Shown here: one piece after another, positions 1 through 8,284 of the stretch | How the letters are laid out: every line of letters starts with the position of its first letter | Position numbering within the stretch: position 1 is the first letter of the stretch | Source of the DNA: MFD04580-c1 sp963702995 | Lineage (GTDB): Bacteria > Planctomycetota > Phycisphaerae > Tepidisphaerales > Tepidisphaeraceae | NCBI GenBank assembly: GCA_963702995.1 | Contig: OY969783.1 | Span: 1,736,001-1,800,000, forward strand | Reading direction: 5' to 3' | Length of the DNA: 64,000 bases | Notes under the pieces: generated by a model | The model's database searches: none | What the model saw: only the letters and a program-made list of their open reading frames with translations | Told to the model about the DNA's origin: nothing | Translations under genes and position numbers: made by a program

Positions 1-128
1 CAACCTGGGAGTTTCGCAGCTCGCCACAAAGCCCCCGCCTTGCGTCCCGTGCGGCCGATTCGTAAAGTTCCGCGGGCCGTGGCGGGCGAATTCCGAACCG
101 ACGACCGAACCCTCTGGCGTGTTGCGAC

Positions 129-1481
129 ATGACTGAAGCCTTCCCATCAAAATCTGGCAGCATCGGCGTTGCGCTTCTTGGGTGCGGCATCGTCGGGGGG
201 GGCGTCATCAAAATCCTGGCCGAGCAGCGCGACCTCCTGTTGCTGCGGACGGGGCTTACGTTCTTGGTGAAGCATGTCGTCGTTCGGGATATCGCGCGGC
301 ATGGGGCGGCCGAGCCGGGGTTGCCGTATACCACCGACGCGGCGGCCGCCATTGATGACCCGGCGGTGCAGATCGTCATTGAATTGATCGGCGGCACCAC
401 GGCCGCGGGGGCGCTGGTGGAGCGGGCGCTGAGGCTGGGGAAGCCGGTCGTCACCGCCAACAAGAGCCTTCTGGCCGAGCGCGGGCCGGATCTGTTCGCG
501 CTCGCCCGTAAGAGCGGGGCGTGCATCGCCTTCGAGGCCAGCGCCGGCGGCGGGATTCCGATTATCGAGGCGCTGTCGCGCGGGTTGATCGCCAATCGGA
601 TCGATGCGCTGGTTGGGATCGTGAACGGCACGTGCAACGTGATCCTGACACGCATGACGCGCAACGGGTGGGGATATCCCGAGGCGCTGGAGGAGGCGCA
701 GAAGCTGGGGTACGCCGAGGCCGACCCGTCGCTCGATGTCTCCGGGCGCGACGCGGCGCAGAAGCTGGCGCTGCTGGCGGGCCTGGCTTTCAATGCCCGG
801 GTACGTGAGTCGGACATCGCCGTGGAAGGGATCGAGCATCTTCAGCCGGCCGATATCGCCTTCGCGGGGAACCTGGGGTACGTGATCAAGCTTTTGGCGA
901 TCGCGGAGCGCGACTCCGGCGGCCGCCTGGGGTTGCGGGTGCATCCGACGCTGGTTCATAAGACCGACGTGCTGGCCGAGGTGAGCGGCGGGTTCAATGC
1001 GATCTCGGTTTACGGGCATGCGGTCGGGCACGCGCTGTTCTACGGCCGCGGCGCGGGGCGGATGCCGACGGCGAGCGCGGTGGTGGCCGACCTGGTGGCG
1101 ACGGCCACGGGGATCGCGCCGCTGACGTTCAAGCGGCTGAACATTTTCCCCGACTCGGCCGCCCCGGCGCGGGTGCTGCCGGCGGACGAGGTGACCAGCC
1201 GCTATTACCTGCGGCTCATGGTGCGCGACCAGCCGGGCGTGATGGGGCAGGTGAGCAACATTTTGGGCGACCACAAGATCAGCCTGTCGGCGATCCTCCA
1301 GCCTGAGACCGCCGACGGCGCGACGCCCGGCCCGACAGTCCCGGTCGTCATCACCACCCACCGCGCCCAGGGCGGCCCGATGCGAGCGTCGCTGAAAGCG
1401 ATCGACGCGCTGGCGGCCGTCGCCAAGCCGACGGTCTGCCTGCGGGTGATCGACCATCCGAAAGAGTTCGCCCAGACCTGA
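129..1481 (+). CDS. hom: Homoserine dehydrogenase with C-terminal ACT domain
   Basis: Catalyses NAD(P)H-dependent reduction of aspartate semialdehyde to homoserine, the branch point to threonine and methionine, in the cytoplasm. The 450-residue product has an N-terminal Rossmann dinucleotide loop (GCGIVGGGV, about residues 18-26), the ANKSLLAERG segment near residue 110, a homoserine dehydrogenase catalytic domain, and a C-terminal ACT domain (RDQPGVMGQVSNIL, about residue 365 onward). The length matches the ACT-containing bacterial form, which is usually feedback-inhibited by threonine. The ATG at 129 is used; no clear Shine-Dalgarno is visible. The reading frame is intact. metK lies on the opposite strand nearby, so there is a loose methionine-pathway neighbourhood but no shared operon. 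Confidence 0.95.
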   Translation: MTEAFPSKSGSIGVALLGCGIVGGGVIKILAEQRDLLLLRTGLTFLVKHVVVRDIARHGAAEPGLPYTTDAAAAIDDPAVQIVIELIGGTTAAGALVERALRLGKPVVTANKSLLAERGPDLFALARKSGACIAFEASAGGGIPIIEALSRGLIANRIDALVGIVNGTCNVILTRMTRNGWGYPEALEEAQKLGYAEADPSLDVSGRDAAQKLALLAGLAFNARVRESDIAVEGIEHLQPADIAFAGNLGYVIKLLAIAERDSGGRLGLRVHPTLVHKTDVLAEVSGGFNAISVYGHAVGHALFYGRGAGRMPTASAVVADLVATATGIAPLTFKRLNIFPDSAAPARVLPADEVTSRYYLRLMVRDQPGVMGQVSNILGDHKISLSAILQPETADGATPGPTVPVVITTHRAQGGPMRASLKAIDALAAVAKPTVCLRVIDHPKEFAQT

Positions 1482-1639
1482 AGAGCGCGAATTCGGACGG
1501 AACGGATCACCAGCCGTGGCGCCTATAAATGAAGCGAACGCCAGGACGCCACTGAAGCCAAGCAGGAGCGCCAAGCATTGCAGAGGTCTTCCGCCATGCG
1601 GGGCGTTCGTTCCATTTCGCCGCGTATCGCGCGGCTCGA

Positions 1640-2784
1640 TCACATTTTGGGGGTCAGGGTCAGGACGAGGTAGAGCTGCTTGCCGTCGGCGGCCGGGGCG
1701 TCTGGGACGCCGGGCTTGCCCTGGGGCTGCGTTGTCTCCGGGCGGTCGGGGTCGAAGGTCATTCCGCCGACGAGGATGGGCTTCCCGAGCGGGATGCGTA
1801 CGGTCGTCGCAAGCTGCTGGGCCGTCACGTTGAGGCGGTCGAGCGATGCCGTCGCGTGCGAGATGATATCCGTGGAGGTTTGGTCACCGGAGGGTTGGGT
1901 CGTCGCGACAGCCCCCTTCCCACCCGATGTCAGGGAGATCGAAGGGCCCGGCTTTCCCCAGCCGCTGACGACAGAAAGCACTTCCACCACCGCCGAATCC
2001 TCTTCGAGCCGTGGGGTGAGTTGGAGCGTCACGCCTGACAGGAGCTGTGCGATCGTCGGCTGGAATGCGACCACAGCCGTCCCGACCACGGGCATGAGGT
2101 CGGTGACGACGGTCCTTCCCCGGCCGGAAAGCACGTGGGCCACTTGCCCGTCAAGGCAGGTCAGCCGCGCCGAGGCGTGAACGGCGGCCGGCGCGAGTTT
2201 CTCGATCGCGGCCGCGTCAACTTCGCCGAGGTCGGCCGCGACCTCGCGCCCGCGCCCGCCGGAGCGGGCTTCAGAATCGCCTTCAGTTCTTTAACGTCCA
2301 GCAGCAGCCAGTCCGCCCGGACATGGATCGGGCGAGACGATCTCGACGCCTTTCGCAGTTCGCCCAGAAGCGCCGCCAGGCGGGCGTGGGCCTCTTTGGT
2401 CTGCGTCACGATTAGCAGGTCGTCGAAGCGGAGGATTGTTCCAAGCGACCCGCCCATGTCACGCCAGGAGTCGCTGTCGATCGTTGATTCGATCAGCTTG
2501 ATCAAATCGTCCGAGCGGCTCATATCTTCGGGCTTGGCGACCGGCTCGTGCAATGGGCTCGTGCCCGAGACGCTTCCGCTGAACTCTTTCTGCTGAAGCT
2601 GCGTGGGCGGGCGCAGGTCCGATTGAAGCGGGAACGGCGGAACGGAGTGGATCAGCGTTGAGACGTCATAAATCTTGGTCTCGGCCTTGGTTTCCCGCGC
2701 TTCCTCGGCGCCACTGGCTGCGGGGCAATAGAGGCTGATGAGGCAAAGCGCCCCGACGATCGGCGTGATGAATGGCGGTCCCAT
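1640..2784 (-). CDS. Secretin-like exported protein (frameshifted)
   Basis: Two leftward frames meet near 2250-2270 inside a GC-rich run (GGCGCGGGCGCG on the minus strand) and together encode about 380 residues. The first part starts at 2784 with a hydrophobic signal-like segment (about residues 5-25), followed by a region resembling secretin N-domains, ending in VKELKAILKP. The second part has a secretin-core-like pattern: VVAFQPTIAQLLSGVTLQLTP, then VRIPLGKPILVGGM. Secretins form outer-membrane channels, but this protein is short and stands alone, so it could be a planctomycete secretin-domain protein that is not a full secretion channel. The junction implies one inserted or lost base. It lies convergent with hom. 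Function is inferred from pattern only. Confidence 0.6.
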
Positions 2785-3011
2785 CGATCCTCCAAGGCTG
2801 AATTCCTAAACGTGGCGAAGGGGCGTCATGCTATCCGGACCGAATCGCTGGCGACAGGCGGGAAGTGGAAGGCGCTGCGGTGGGTGCGTCCCGATTTACC
2901 ACCTCGTGATCGTCAACCGGCTCCAATTCCCCGCAACCCACCCTACCCCCGAGTACCAGGAGAGGGGGAACGACTGCGGCTAAGTGCGCACCCGTTCGAC
3001 AGATCCCGCAA

Positions 3012-3047
3012 GCAAAACGACCGCGGCCGATGAAGGCCGCGGTCGTT
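3012..3047 (-). terminator. Rho-independent terminator of metK
   Basis: A perfect 13-bp inverted repeat (AACGACCGCGGCC / GGCCGCGGTCGTT, arms 3016-3028 and 3035-3047) with a 6-nt loop lies just downstream of the metK stop on the minus strand. It is followed in that orientation by a short T-rich tail (TTTTGCTTG). Confidence 0.8.
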
Positions 3048-3076
3048 CGGACCTGCAAAGCAGCGAAGGCCGCTAC

Positions 3077-4306
3077 TTACTTCATCCCGCGGACCTTCGT
3101 CCCGACGGCCTTGGCCAGGGCGGCGGCCTTGTCGGTGGCTTCCCAGCTAAAGCTGCCGTCTGTGCCGGGGATGCGGCCGAAGTGGCCGTGGCGGGCGGTC
3201 TGCTTGTAGATCGGGCGGAGCAGGTTCAGGTGCTTGATGATCCCGCGTGGCGTGAGCGGGAAGTGCTCTTTGATCAACTCCGCGATCTGGTCTTCGGGGA
3301 TAACCGCCGTCTGCTCGGTGCTGACGGTGACGCTGACCGGGTTGGCAACGCCGATCGCGTAGGCGAGCTGCACTTCGGCGCTTTCGGCCAGGCCGGCGGC
3401 GACGATGTTCTTGGCAATGTAGCGGCCCATGTAGCAGGCCGAGCGATCGACCTTGCTCGGGTCCTTGCCGCTGAAGGCCCCGCCGCCGTGGGCGCCGCGG
3501 CCGCCGTAGCTGTCAACGATGATCTTGCGCCCGGTCAGGCCGGTATCACCATGTGGGCCGCCGACGACGAACTTACCCGTCGGGTTGATGTGGAAGATGA
3601 TGTCGTCGTTCCACAGCTTCCGCGGGATCACGGGGCGAATCACCTGTTCGATGATCTCCTGCTTCGCCCTCTCGGTGATGACGTCCTTCTTGCGATCGAG
3701 GACCGATTCGTCGTGCTGGGTCGAGACGACGACGGTGTGCACGCGGACCGGCCGCTCGCCGATGTATTCGACCGTGACCTGGCTTTTGCCGTCGGGGCGG
3801 AGCCAGGGGAGCTTGCGCTTCTCGCGGACTTCGGCGAGCTTTTCCACCACGCGGTGGGCGAGGTGGATGGGCAGGGGCATCAGTTCGGGCGTCTCGGCGG
3901 TGGCGTAGCCGAACATGAGGCCCTGGTCGCCGGCGCCGGTTTCGTTGTCCGCGTCGGCCGCGTGATCGACGCCGCGGGCGATGTCGGGCGACTGGGAGTG
4001 GATGGCGCTCAGGACGCCGCAGGAGTGATAGTCAAAGCCGATGTCTGGGTGGACGTAGCCGATCTCTTTGATCGTATCGCGGGCGATCTGGGCGGCATCG
4101 ACATAGGCGGTGGTGGTGATTTCGCCAGCCAGGACGACCTGCCCGGTGGTGACGAGTGTTTCGCAGGCGACGCGGGCCTTGGGGTCCTGGGTGAGGATCG
4201 CGTCGAGGATCGCGTCGGAGATCTGATCCGCCACCTTATCGGGGTGGCCCATGGTGACGGATTCGCTGGTGAACAGATGCGTGCTGCGGCGGAATTCCGG
4301 GGTCAC
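3077..4306 (-). CDS. metK: S-adenosylmethionine synthetase
   Basis: Makes S-adenosylmethionine from ATP and methionine. The start is the GTG at 4306-4304, chosen because AGGAGG lies 6 nt upstream and because the family N-terminus (RRSTHLFTSESV, then GHPDKVADQISD) follows at once; the open frame continues upstream to 4543 but that part has no family similarity. The product is 409 residues, slightly above the usual 380-400. Further MetK signatures are GAGDQGLMFGYA, GGPHGDTGLTGRKIIVD and GGGAFSGKDPSKVDRS. The frame is intact and the gene ends at a strong terminator. The 409-bp upstream region holds no riboswitch that I can recognise. Confidence 0.96.
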   Translation of the reverse strand: MTPEFRRSTHLFTSESVTMGHPDKVADQISDAILDAILTQDPKARVACETLVTTGQVVLAGEITTTAYVDAAQIARDTIKEIGYVHPDIGFDYHSCGVLSAIHSQSPDIARGVDHAADADNETGAGDQGLMFGYATAETPELMPLPIHLAHRVVEKLAEVREKRKLPWLRPDGKSQVTVEYIGERPVRVHTVVVSTQHDESVLDRKKDVITERAKQEIIEQVIRPVIPRKLWNDDIIFHINPTGKFVVGGPHGDTGLTGRKIIVDSYGGRGAHGGGAFSGKDPSKVDRSACYMGRYIAKNIVAAGLAESAEVQLAYAIGVANPVSVTVSTEQTAVIPEDQIAELIKEHFPLTPRGIIKHLNLLRPIYKQTARHGHFGRIPGTDGSFSWEATDKAAALAKAVGTKVRGMK

Positions 4307-4715
4307 GAAGACTCCTCCTGAAGGTATATCGAGCGACCGGGGCGGCCGGGCGTTCTCGGGATCATCTCGGGAGCGTACCCGATCGGCGCTCCCCGTATGG
4401 TCAATCCACCCACGGATCAGAGCCGACCCGTCACGCGCGGCGCGGGTCGCGCCGGGCCGGTCATCGAGTGTGCGGGACTCTACAAGAGGCTGCTGCTTGA
4501 AGCAATCGCACCGATTCGCGACGCCCCCCGGACCATCGATCAACGAAAGAGGGATGCGCTAGCCGAACCGTCTGTGCCGGCCCTGGGGGCCAGGTCGGGC
4601 GGACGGCGTCATAACGCGGCCCACGCAGCGCATCAATCGGGCGCGGCCGCTATGGTCCGTGCCTGCTCGTGGTCGTTCGAACGGGATCGTGGGGCGCCGG
4701 AACGGCCGCGTCCGA
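4307..4715. other. Intergenic region upstream of metK
   Basis: No convincing gene on either strand. On the minus strand it would be the metK leader. It contains a short inverted repeat (GGGAGCG ... CGCTCCC, around 4371-4396), but I could not match it to any SAM-sensing riboswitch consensus. Confidence 0.4.
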
Positions 4716-5054
4716 TCAGGCGGTTGCGAGCTGGTGCTCGAACTGGGACGCTCGGAGCTGGGCGAGGGCGTAAACCGACGCTTCCCGCTCACAGGCGCCG
4801 ATCACGGTCCCGTGGCGATCGTCGGTAGCGCAGCCGTCATCGAGCGGCTCGCCGATGGGCGCCCACGTGGCGCGGTAACAAGAGAACATCAGGTTTTGCT
4901 TGATCCGCAGCTCCAGCCCCGCGCGGGCGAACGCCCCTTGGATCGCCAGAACGCTCGGATAACGGCGGCCGTCCGGGAGCTGCTCGGTATCGGCTTCGCC
5001 AAACGACGACCAACCGGTATCAAACAGACGATCGACGGCGTACGTGAGGTTCAT
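4716..5054 (-). CDS. Conserved small protein of unknown function
   Basis: A 112-residue soluble protein beginning MNLTYAVDRLFDTGW. The start at 5054 is supported by AAGGAG 7 nt upstream; the open frame extends further upstream without a ribosome binding site. The sequence is acidic N-terminally with several Cys (CYRATW, GCATDD, GACERE) and no signal peptide or membrane segment. I do not recognise the family. It is transcribed in the same direction as metK but is separated from it by 409 bp, so it is probably independently expressed. Confidence 0.65.
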   Translation of the reverse strand: MNLTYAVDRLFDTGWSSFGEADTEQLPDGRRYPSVLAIQGAFARAGLELRIKQNLMFSCYRATWAPIGEPLDDGCATDDRHGTVIGACEREASVYALAQLRASQFEHQLATA

Positions 5055-5493
5055 GGCGGGCTCCTTGCGTCCTCTGGCGATCGACAGCCGCCGATCGGTC
5101 GGCTGTGCCGATGAAACCACTTCGTGCCGCCGACTCCAAATTGTCGTCGCGAAGCCGGAAGTGGTTTTCGGGCCGACATGGTAGCGCATCGGCCCCGGAT
5201 CTCAAGAAAAACTTGCTTTCCAGGTGGATCTTTATCGTCCGATCCCCGGCGGCACTGAAGCCAGGCCGGCGACGGAGCGTCAGGCCCGCCGCGCGGGCCC
5301 GCCTTCAATCGGCAACGAATTCGAACGCAGGTCTTTTCAGATACAATGATTACGTACCAGTTGATCATTGAGCGCCGCTGTTCAGAGAGATCAAGTTTCC
5401 CCGCGCGTTTCGAGGATCTGGTATCTTGTAGTCGCCGCTCAGGTCGCGTCACCCGTCTTTCGTCGTCACCAGCGCGTGTCAAAGGGAGGTATT

Positions 5494-6162
5494 GTGAACA
5501 CTCATAGCTTGAAATCGGGCGGCTTCGCGCAGTCGCGTCGGTTCTGTCTGCTCGGCTGTCTTCTGCTGCTTGCGACGGCCGCGGCGCTCGCCGAGCCGGC
5601 GACCCAGCCTACAACCGCTCCCGCGCGGATCGAGCCGGCGAAGGACGAAACGCCGCTCCAGGCGATCGCGCGGGGTTGCAAGGTATACGATCAGCTCGAC
5701 GTCGATCGATCGGTTGAACTGTTTCAGTTGACTGCGCGGAATCGTTACTATGTACGTTCCGGGGCCTTTTGGACTAAGGCGATCACCGCCATCGAGAAAC
5801 GATCGCGATCGAAATTTGGTGACAAGAAGACCGAAGAGTGGTTGCACGCCGTTGGGATCTGTGTTGAGGCCGACGTGCCGCGGATGCAGGTCACCATCGA
5901 AGGCGACCGCGCGAGGATCGTCCCGCCGGAGGGCTGTCCGCCATTCGAGATGGTTCTTGAGAACGGCGTCTGGCTCTACGATATGGACAGCGCGATTCAG
6001 AACCTGACTGCGGCCGAAGTGAAGGAAGTCGCGGCTCAGAACCTGGCCGATGCCGTTGAGCTCGAGAAAGTCGCCTCCGACCTCGCCGACGGCAAAATGA
6101 AGTCGAGTGCGGAACTCCTGCAAAGAGTAAAAGCAATCGTTGACCCGCCGCCCACGAAGTAG
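5494..6162 (+). CDS. Exported protein of unknown function
   Basis: The GTG at 5494 is preceded by AAAGGGAGG, which fixes the start and yields 222 residues; the frame is open further upstream to 5368 but without a ribosome site. Residues about 15-33 (RRFCLLGCLLLLATAAALA) form a signal peptide, followed by a Thr-Gln-Pro-Ala-rich linker (EPATQPTTAPA) common in exported Phycisphaerae proteins. The rest is an alpha-helical soluble region with a C-terminal charged stretch (VELEKVASDLADGKMKSSAE). No known domain is recognised. It may be periplasmic or surface-located. Confidence 0.75.
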   Translation: MNTHSLKSGGFAQSRRFCLLGCLLLLATAAALAEPATQPTTAPARIEPAKDETPLQAIARGCKVYDQLDVDRSVELFQLTARNRYYVRSGAFWTKAITAIEKRSRSKFGDKKTEEWLHAVGICVEADVPRMQVTIEGDRARIVPPEGCPPFEMVLENGVWLYDMDSAIQNLTAAEVKEVAAQNLADAVELEKVASDLADGKMKSSAELLQRVKAIVDPPPTK

Positions 6163-6578
6163 GCATCGGCTGCCGGTGTTCGAAACCACCTGATTCTTGG
6201 CGCTCTTCCCTTGGAGTCTTGGCGTTCACTCCTTTTTCCATACAAAGAGAAAGCGAACGCGGAGAACCGAAGATCGTCGAGGAACGAAGTGCCAAGACAC
6301 GCCATTACTGGCGCGGTCAAGCCTCCTCGGCCGCCGACTCGCATCAATGCCGGAAATCGCCGCGCGCCGGAAGTCAAACCGGGCGCACCCGTCGCTTGAC
6401 AAGGCGGGCGTCGTCGATAAACTGCTCCGTTCCACTCCGAGGAGCGGCGGCAGTGTCGTCGCCTGACGGGGGTGAGACGTCGGGAACTAAGTTCTGTCGG
6501 TAGCGCAACTTCGGTCGCCGCTGCGGCTTGGCTTTAGCCCCCATCGAAGGCATTCGGATTCAGTGCAGAGGAACGTTC
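6163..6578. other. Intergenic region upstream of rplM
   Basis: 416 bp without a believable gene. It includes a candidate promoter (separate entry). It also carries remnants of an interspersed repeat near 6195-6300, where CTTGGCGTTCACTCC and GAACGAAGTGCCAAGAC look like degraded opposite arms. Confidence 0.4.
6396..6423 (+). promoter_or_regulatory. Candidate sigma-70 promoter for rplM-rpsI
   Basis: A perfect -35 box TTGACA (6396-6401), a 16-bp spacer and a -10-like TAAACT (6418-6423) lie about 155 bp upstream of rplM. No other gene lies between, so it is the best candidate for driving the ribosomal pair. Sequence pattern only. Confidence 0.45.
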
Positions 6579-7013
6579 ATGAGCACGTACATGCCCAAGC
6601 CGGGCGAAATTCCCGCCAACTGGCACGTGGTGGATGCCACGGGCCAAGTGCTCGGCCGGCTGGCTTCCAAGATCGCGATCATCCTCCAGGGCAAGCACAA
6701 GCCGGAGTACGCCCCGCACGTCGATACGGGCGACTTTGTGATTGTCCTGAATGCCGACAAAATCGAAGTGACCGGCAAGAAGGCCGAAGTCACGCAGTAC
6801 GATACCTACTCGCGCTACCCCGGTGGCCGGCATCTCTATACGTACAAGCGGATGAAGGAGCTTCATCCGGAAAAGATCGTCGAGCTGGCCGTGCGCCGCA
6901 TGCTCCCCAAGAGCAAGATGGGCCGCAACATCCTCGGCAAATTGAAGATCTACAAAGGCGCCGCGCACCCGCACGCGGCCCAGCAGCCGAAGCAGCTCGC
7001 CTTCAGCCGCTAA
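6579..7013 (+). CDS. rplM: 50S ribosomal protein L13
   Basis: Large-subunit ribosomal protein, 144 residues, close to the usual 142. Family signatures include WHVVDATGQVLGRLASKIA, the HVDTGDFVIVLNA segment, and RHLYTYKRM with MLPKSKMG later. The start at 6579 is chosen because GCAGAGGA lies just upstream and the protein then matches family length; an upstream in-frame start at 6528 would add an unconserved tail. It is followed by rpsI, the classical rplM-rpsI order, after a 148-bp gap. Confidence 0.96.
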   Translation: MSTYMPKPGEIPANWHVVDATGQVLGRLASKIAIILQGKHKPEYAPHVDTGDFVIVLNADKIEVTGKKAEVTQYDTYSRYPGGRHLYTYKRMKELHPEKIVELAVRRMLPKSKMGRNILGKLKIYKGAAHPHAAQQPKQLAFSR

Positions 7014-7161
7014 GGTTGCGGCCGAGTTTGTAACGGCTTCCGCACGCCGGGCGTGTTGGTCCATACGGCTCGTCTGCCTGCCGGTTGCCTGCGACGGGCG
7101 CGGCCCGGAAGAGAATGATCCCTGGTGATTTAATAGGCCGGCTCGACCGGCAACCTTCCCC

Positions 7162-7662
7162 ATGACCGAGCAAGACACTCCGACTACCGAAGCAACCCCC
7201 GCTGGCGCGACGCTGGAGATCGCCGCCCCCGTGGCCCCGGCCGCCGCGCCCGCGCCGGCCGCTCCAACCGGCCCCCGCAACTTCGTCTGGGGCGTGGGTC
7301 GGCGCAAGAGCGCGGTCGCCCGCGTCCGCGTTGCCGCCGGGACCGGCAAGATCGAAATCAACGGCCGCGAGCTGAATGATTTCCTCACCAGCGAGCGCGA
7401 CCGCAAGAGCATCTTCGGCCCGCTGGAAGTGACCAGCACCGGGGGGAAGGTTGACGTCTTCGCCCGCTGCACGGGTGGCGGCCCCTCGGGCCAGGCCGGC
7501 GCGGTGGTGATGGGCCTCGGCCGTGCCCTGCTCAAGTTCGACGCCACGACCGAAGGCGCGCTGCGGACCAGCGGGTTCCTCACCCGCGACAGCCGCATGA
7601 AGGAACGCAAAAAATACGGTCAGCGTGGTGCGCACCGTCGCTTCCAGTTCTCCAAGCGATAA
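7162..7662 (+). CDS. rpsI: 30S ribosomal protein S9 with Ala/Pro-rich N-terminal extension
   Basis: Small-subunit protein whose C-terminus reaches the decoding centre. The S9 core starts around residue 44 (VWGVGRRKSAVARVRV) and ends with the expected RRFQFSKR. The protein is 166 residues, about 36 longer than typical S9, because of an acidic then Ala/Pro-rich N-terminal tail (PAAAPAPAAPTGP). The ATG at 7162 is the only reasonable start. It is co-directional with rplM and closed by a terminator at 7692. Confidence 0.96.
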   Translation: MTEQDTPTTEATPAGATLEIAAPVAPAAAPAPAAPTGPRNFVWGVGRRKSAVARVRVAAGTGKIEINGRELNDFLTSERDRKSIFGPLEVTSTGGKVDVFARCTGGGPSGQAGAVVMGLGRALLKFDATTEGALRTSGFLTRDSRMKERKKYGQRGAHRRFQFSKR

Positions 7663-7691
7663 GCGAACTTGCGTCGCTAAGAAAACTCAAC

Positions 7692-7722
7692 GGGCACGGC
7701 GATTCGCCGTGCCCTTTCTTTA
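7692..7722 (+). terminator. Rho-independent terminator after rpsI
   Basis: GGGCACGGCG / CGCCGTGCCC form a perfect 10-bp stem with an ATT loop, followed by TTTCTTTA, 30 bp after the rpsI stop. Confidence 0.85.
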
Positions 7723-7769
7723 TGCGCCGGTGCGCCGATGGGAATGCGTTGCCGGCGGAGCCCGTCTGG

Positions 7770-7845
7770 AACGAGCCGCGCCAGTTAGGAACCGGGCGGT
7801 CGCCGTATTCGGCGACCGAGCTGTTGGATCGGCGTTTGATGCCCG
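7770..7845 (+). repeat. Dispersed GAGCCGCG repeat, copy 1
   Basis: AACGAGCCGCGCC followed by GTTAGGAACCGG (7770-7795), then a GGTCGCCGTATTCGGCGACC palindrome (about 7797-7816) and a short GC-rich tail. The same layout, in longer or mirrored form, recurs at 16901-17010, 23233-23335, 30178-30517 and 37123-37342. Non-coding. The region 7723-8284 contains only repeats. Confidence 0.7.
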
Positions 7846-7859
7846 TCGCACCGCGTATG

Positions 7860-8080
7860 AACACTACAGCGCTACCTCGCGAATCGCGGCGTAACGAAGA
7901 AGGCAAAATCCGAAGCCCGCAAATCCGAAGGAATGATCAAGCGGAAAGAGAAAACCGATACAAGCGGATGCGGAAGGAGAGTCGAATTCCGCTTCGCCTT
8001 CTTTTCTGCTTTCTTGGGGTTTCATGCTTCGGAATTCTCTTTTTTGGCAAGGCTTTACGGCTGTTTAGCGCTGTGGTGCT
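7860..8080 (+). mobile_element. MITE-like element, copy 1
   Basis: A 221-bp non-coding element bounded by inverted ends AACACTACAGCGCT and AGCGCTGTGGTGCT. It is strongly similar along its full length to the inverted copy at 49826-50048. Shared internal landmarks are GCGGCGTAACGAAGAAGGC, repeated ATCCGAAG words and CTCTTTTTTGG near the far end. The outer halves are partly complementary, so the element could fold into a long hairpin. It encodes no transposase and is best seen as a non-autonomous miniature element. Confidence 0.7.
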
Positions 8081-8210
8081 AACCGGCCCGTAGAGAAGCC
8101 GCCCATCTGCTCGACGCCATCGACCGCGCCGCGCCCATCGGGAAAGGGGTAGCCGCCATGATCGGCGACTGATCGGTTTTGCCAGCGCTTCACGCCCGCC
8201 TGCGGCGGGC

Positions 8211-8236
8211 CCGCTTCCGTACGGGCGCGGCTCGTT
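8211..8236 (-). repeat. Dispersed GAGCCGCG repeat, copy 2
   Basis: CCGCTTCCGTACGGGCGCGG plus CTCGTT, the reverse orientation of the copy at 7770. Lies between the MITE-like element and udgX. Confidence 0.6.
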
Positions 8237-8284
8237 CAAGGCGGTTCTTCAAAGAACGCTTTTCGACGGCGGGAGCTCGTCGGG

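Noticed and set aside
147..1643. 498-residue leftward frame opposite hom
   Set aside because: Antisense shadow of homoserine dehydrogenase, Arg-rich without motifs.
2984..4321. 445-residue rightward frame opposite metK
   Set aside because: Antisense shadow of metK.
4307..4715. SAM riboswitch before metK
   Set aside because: Searched by eye for SAM-I, SAM-II and related cores; only a short hairpin was found, without the conserved loops.
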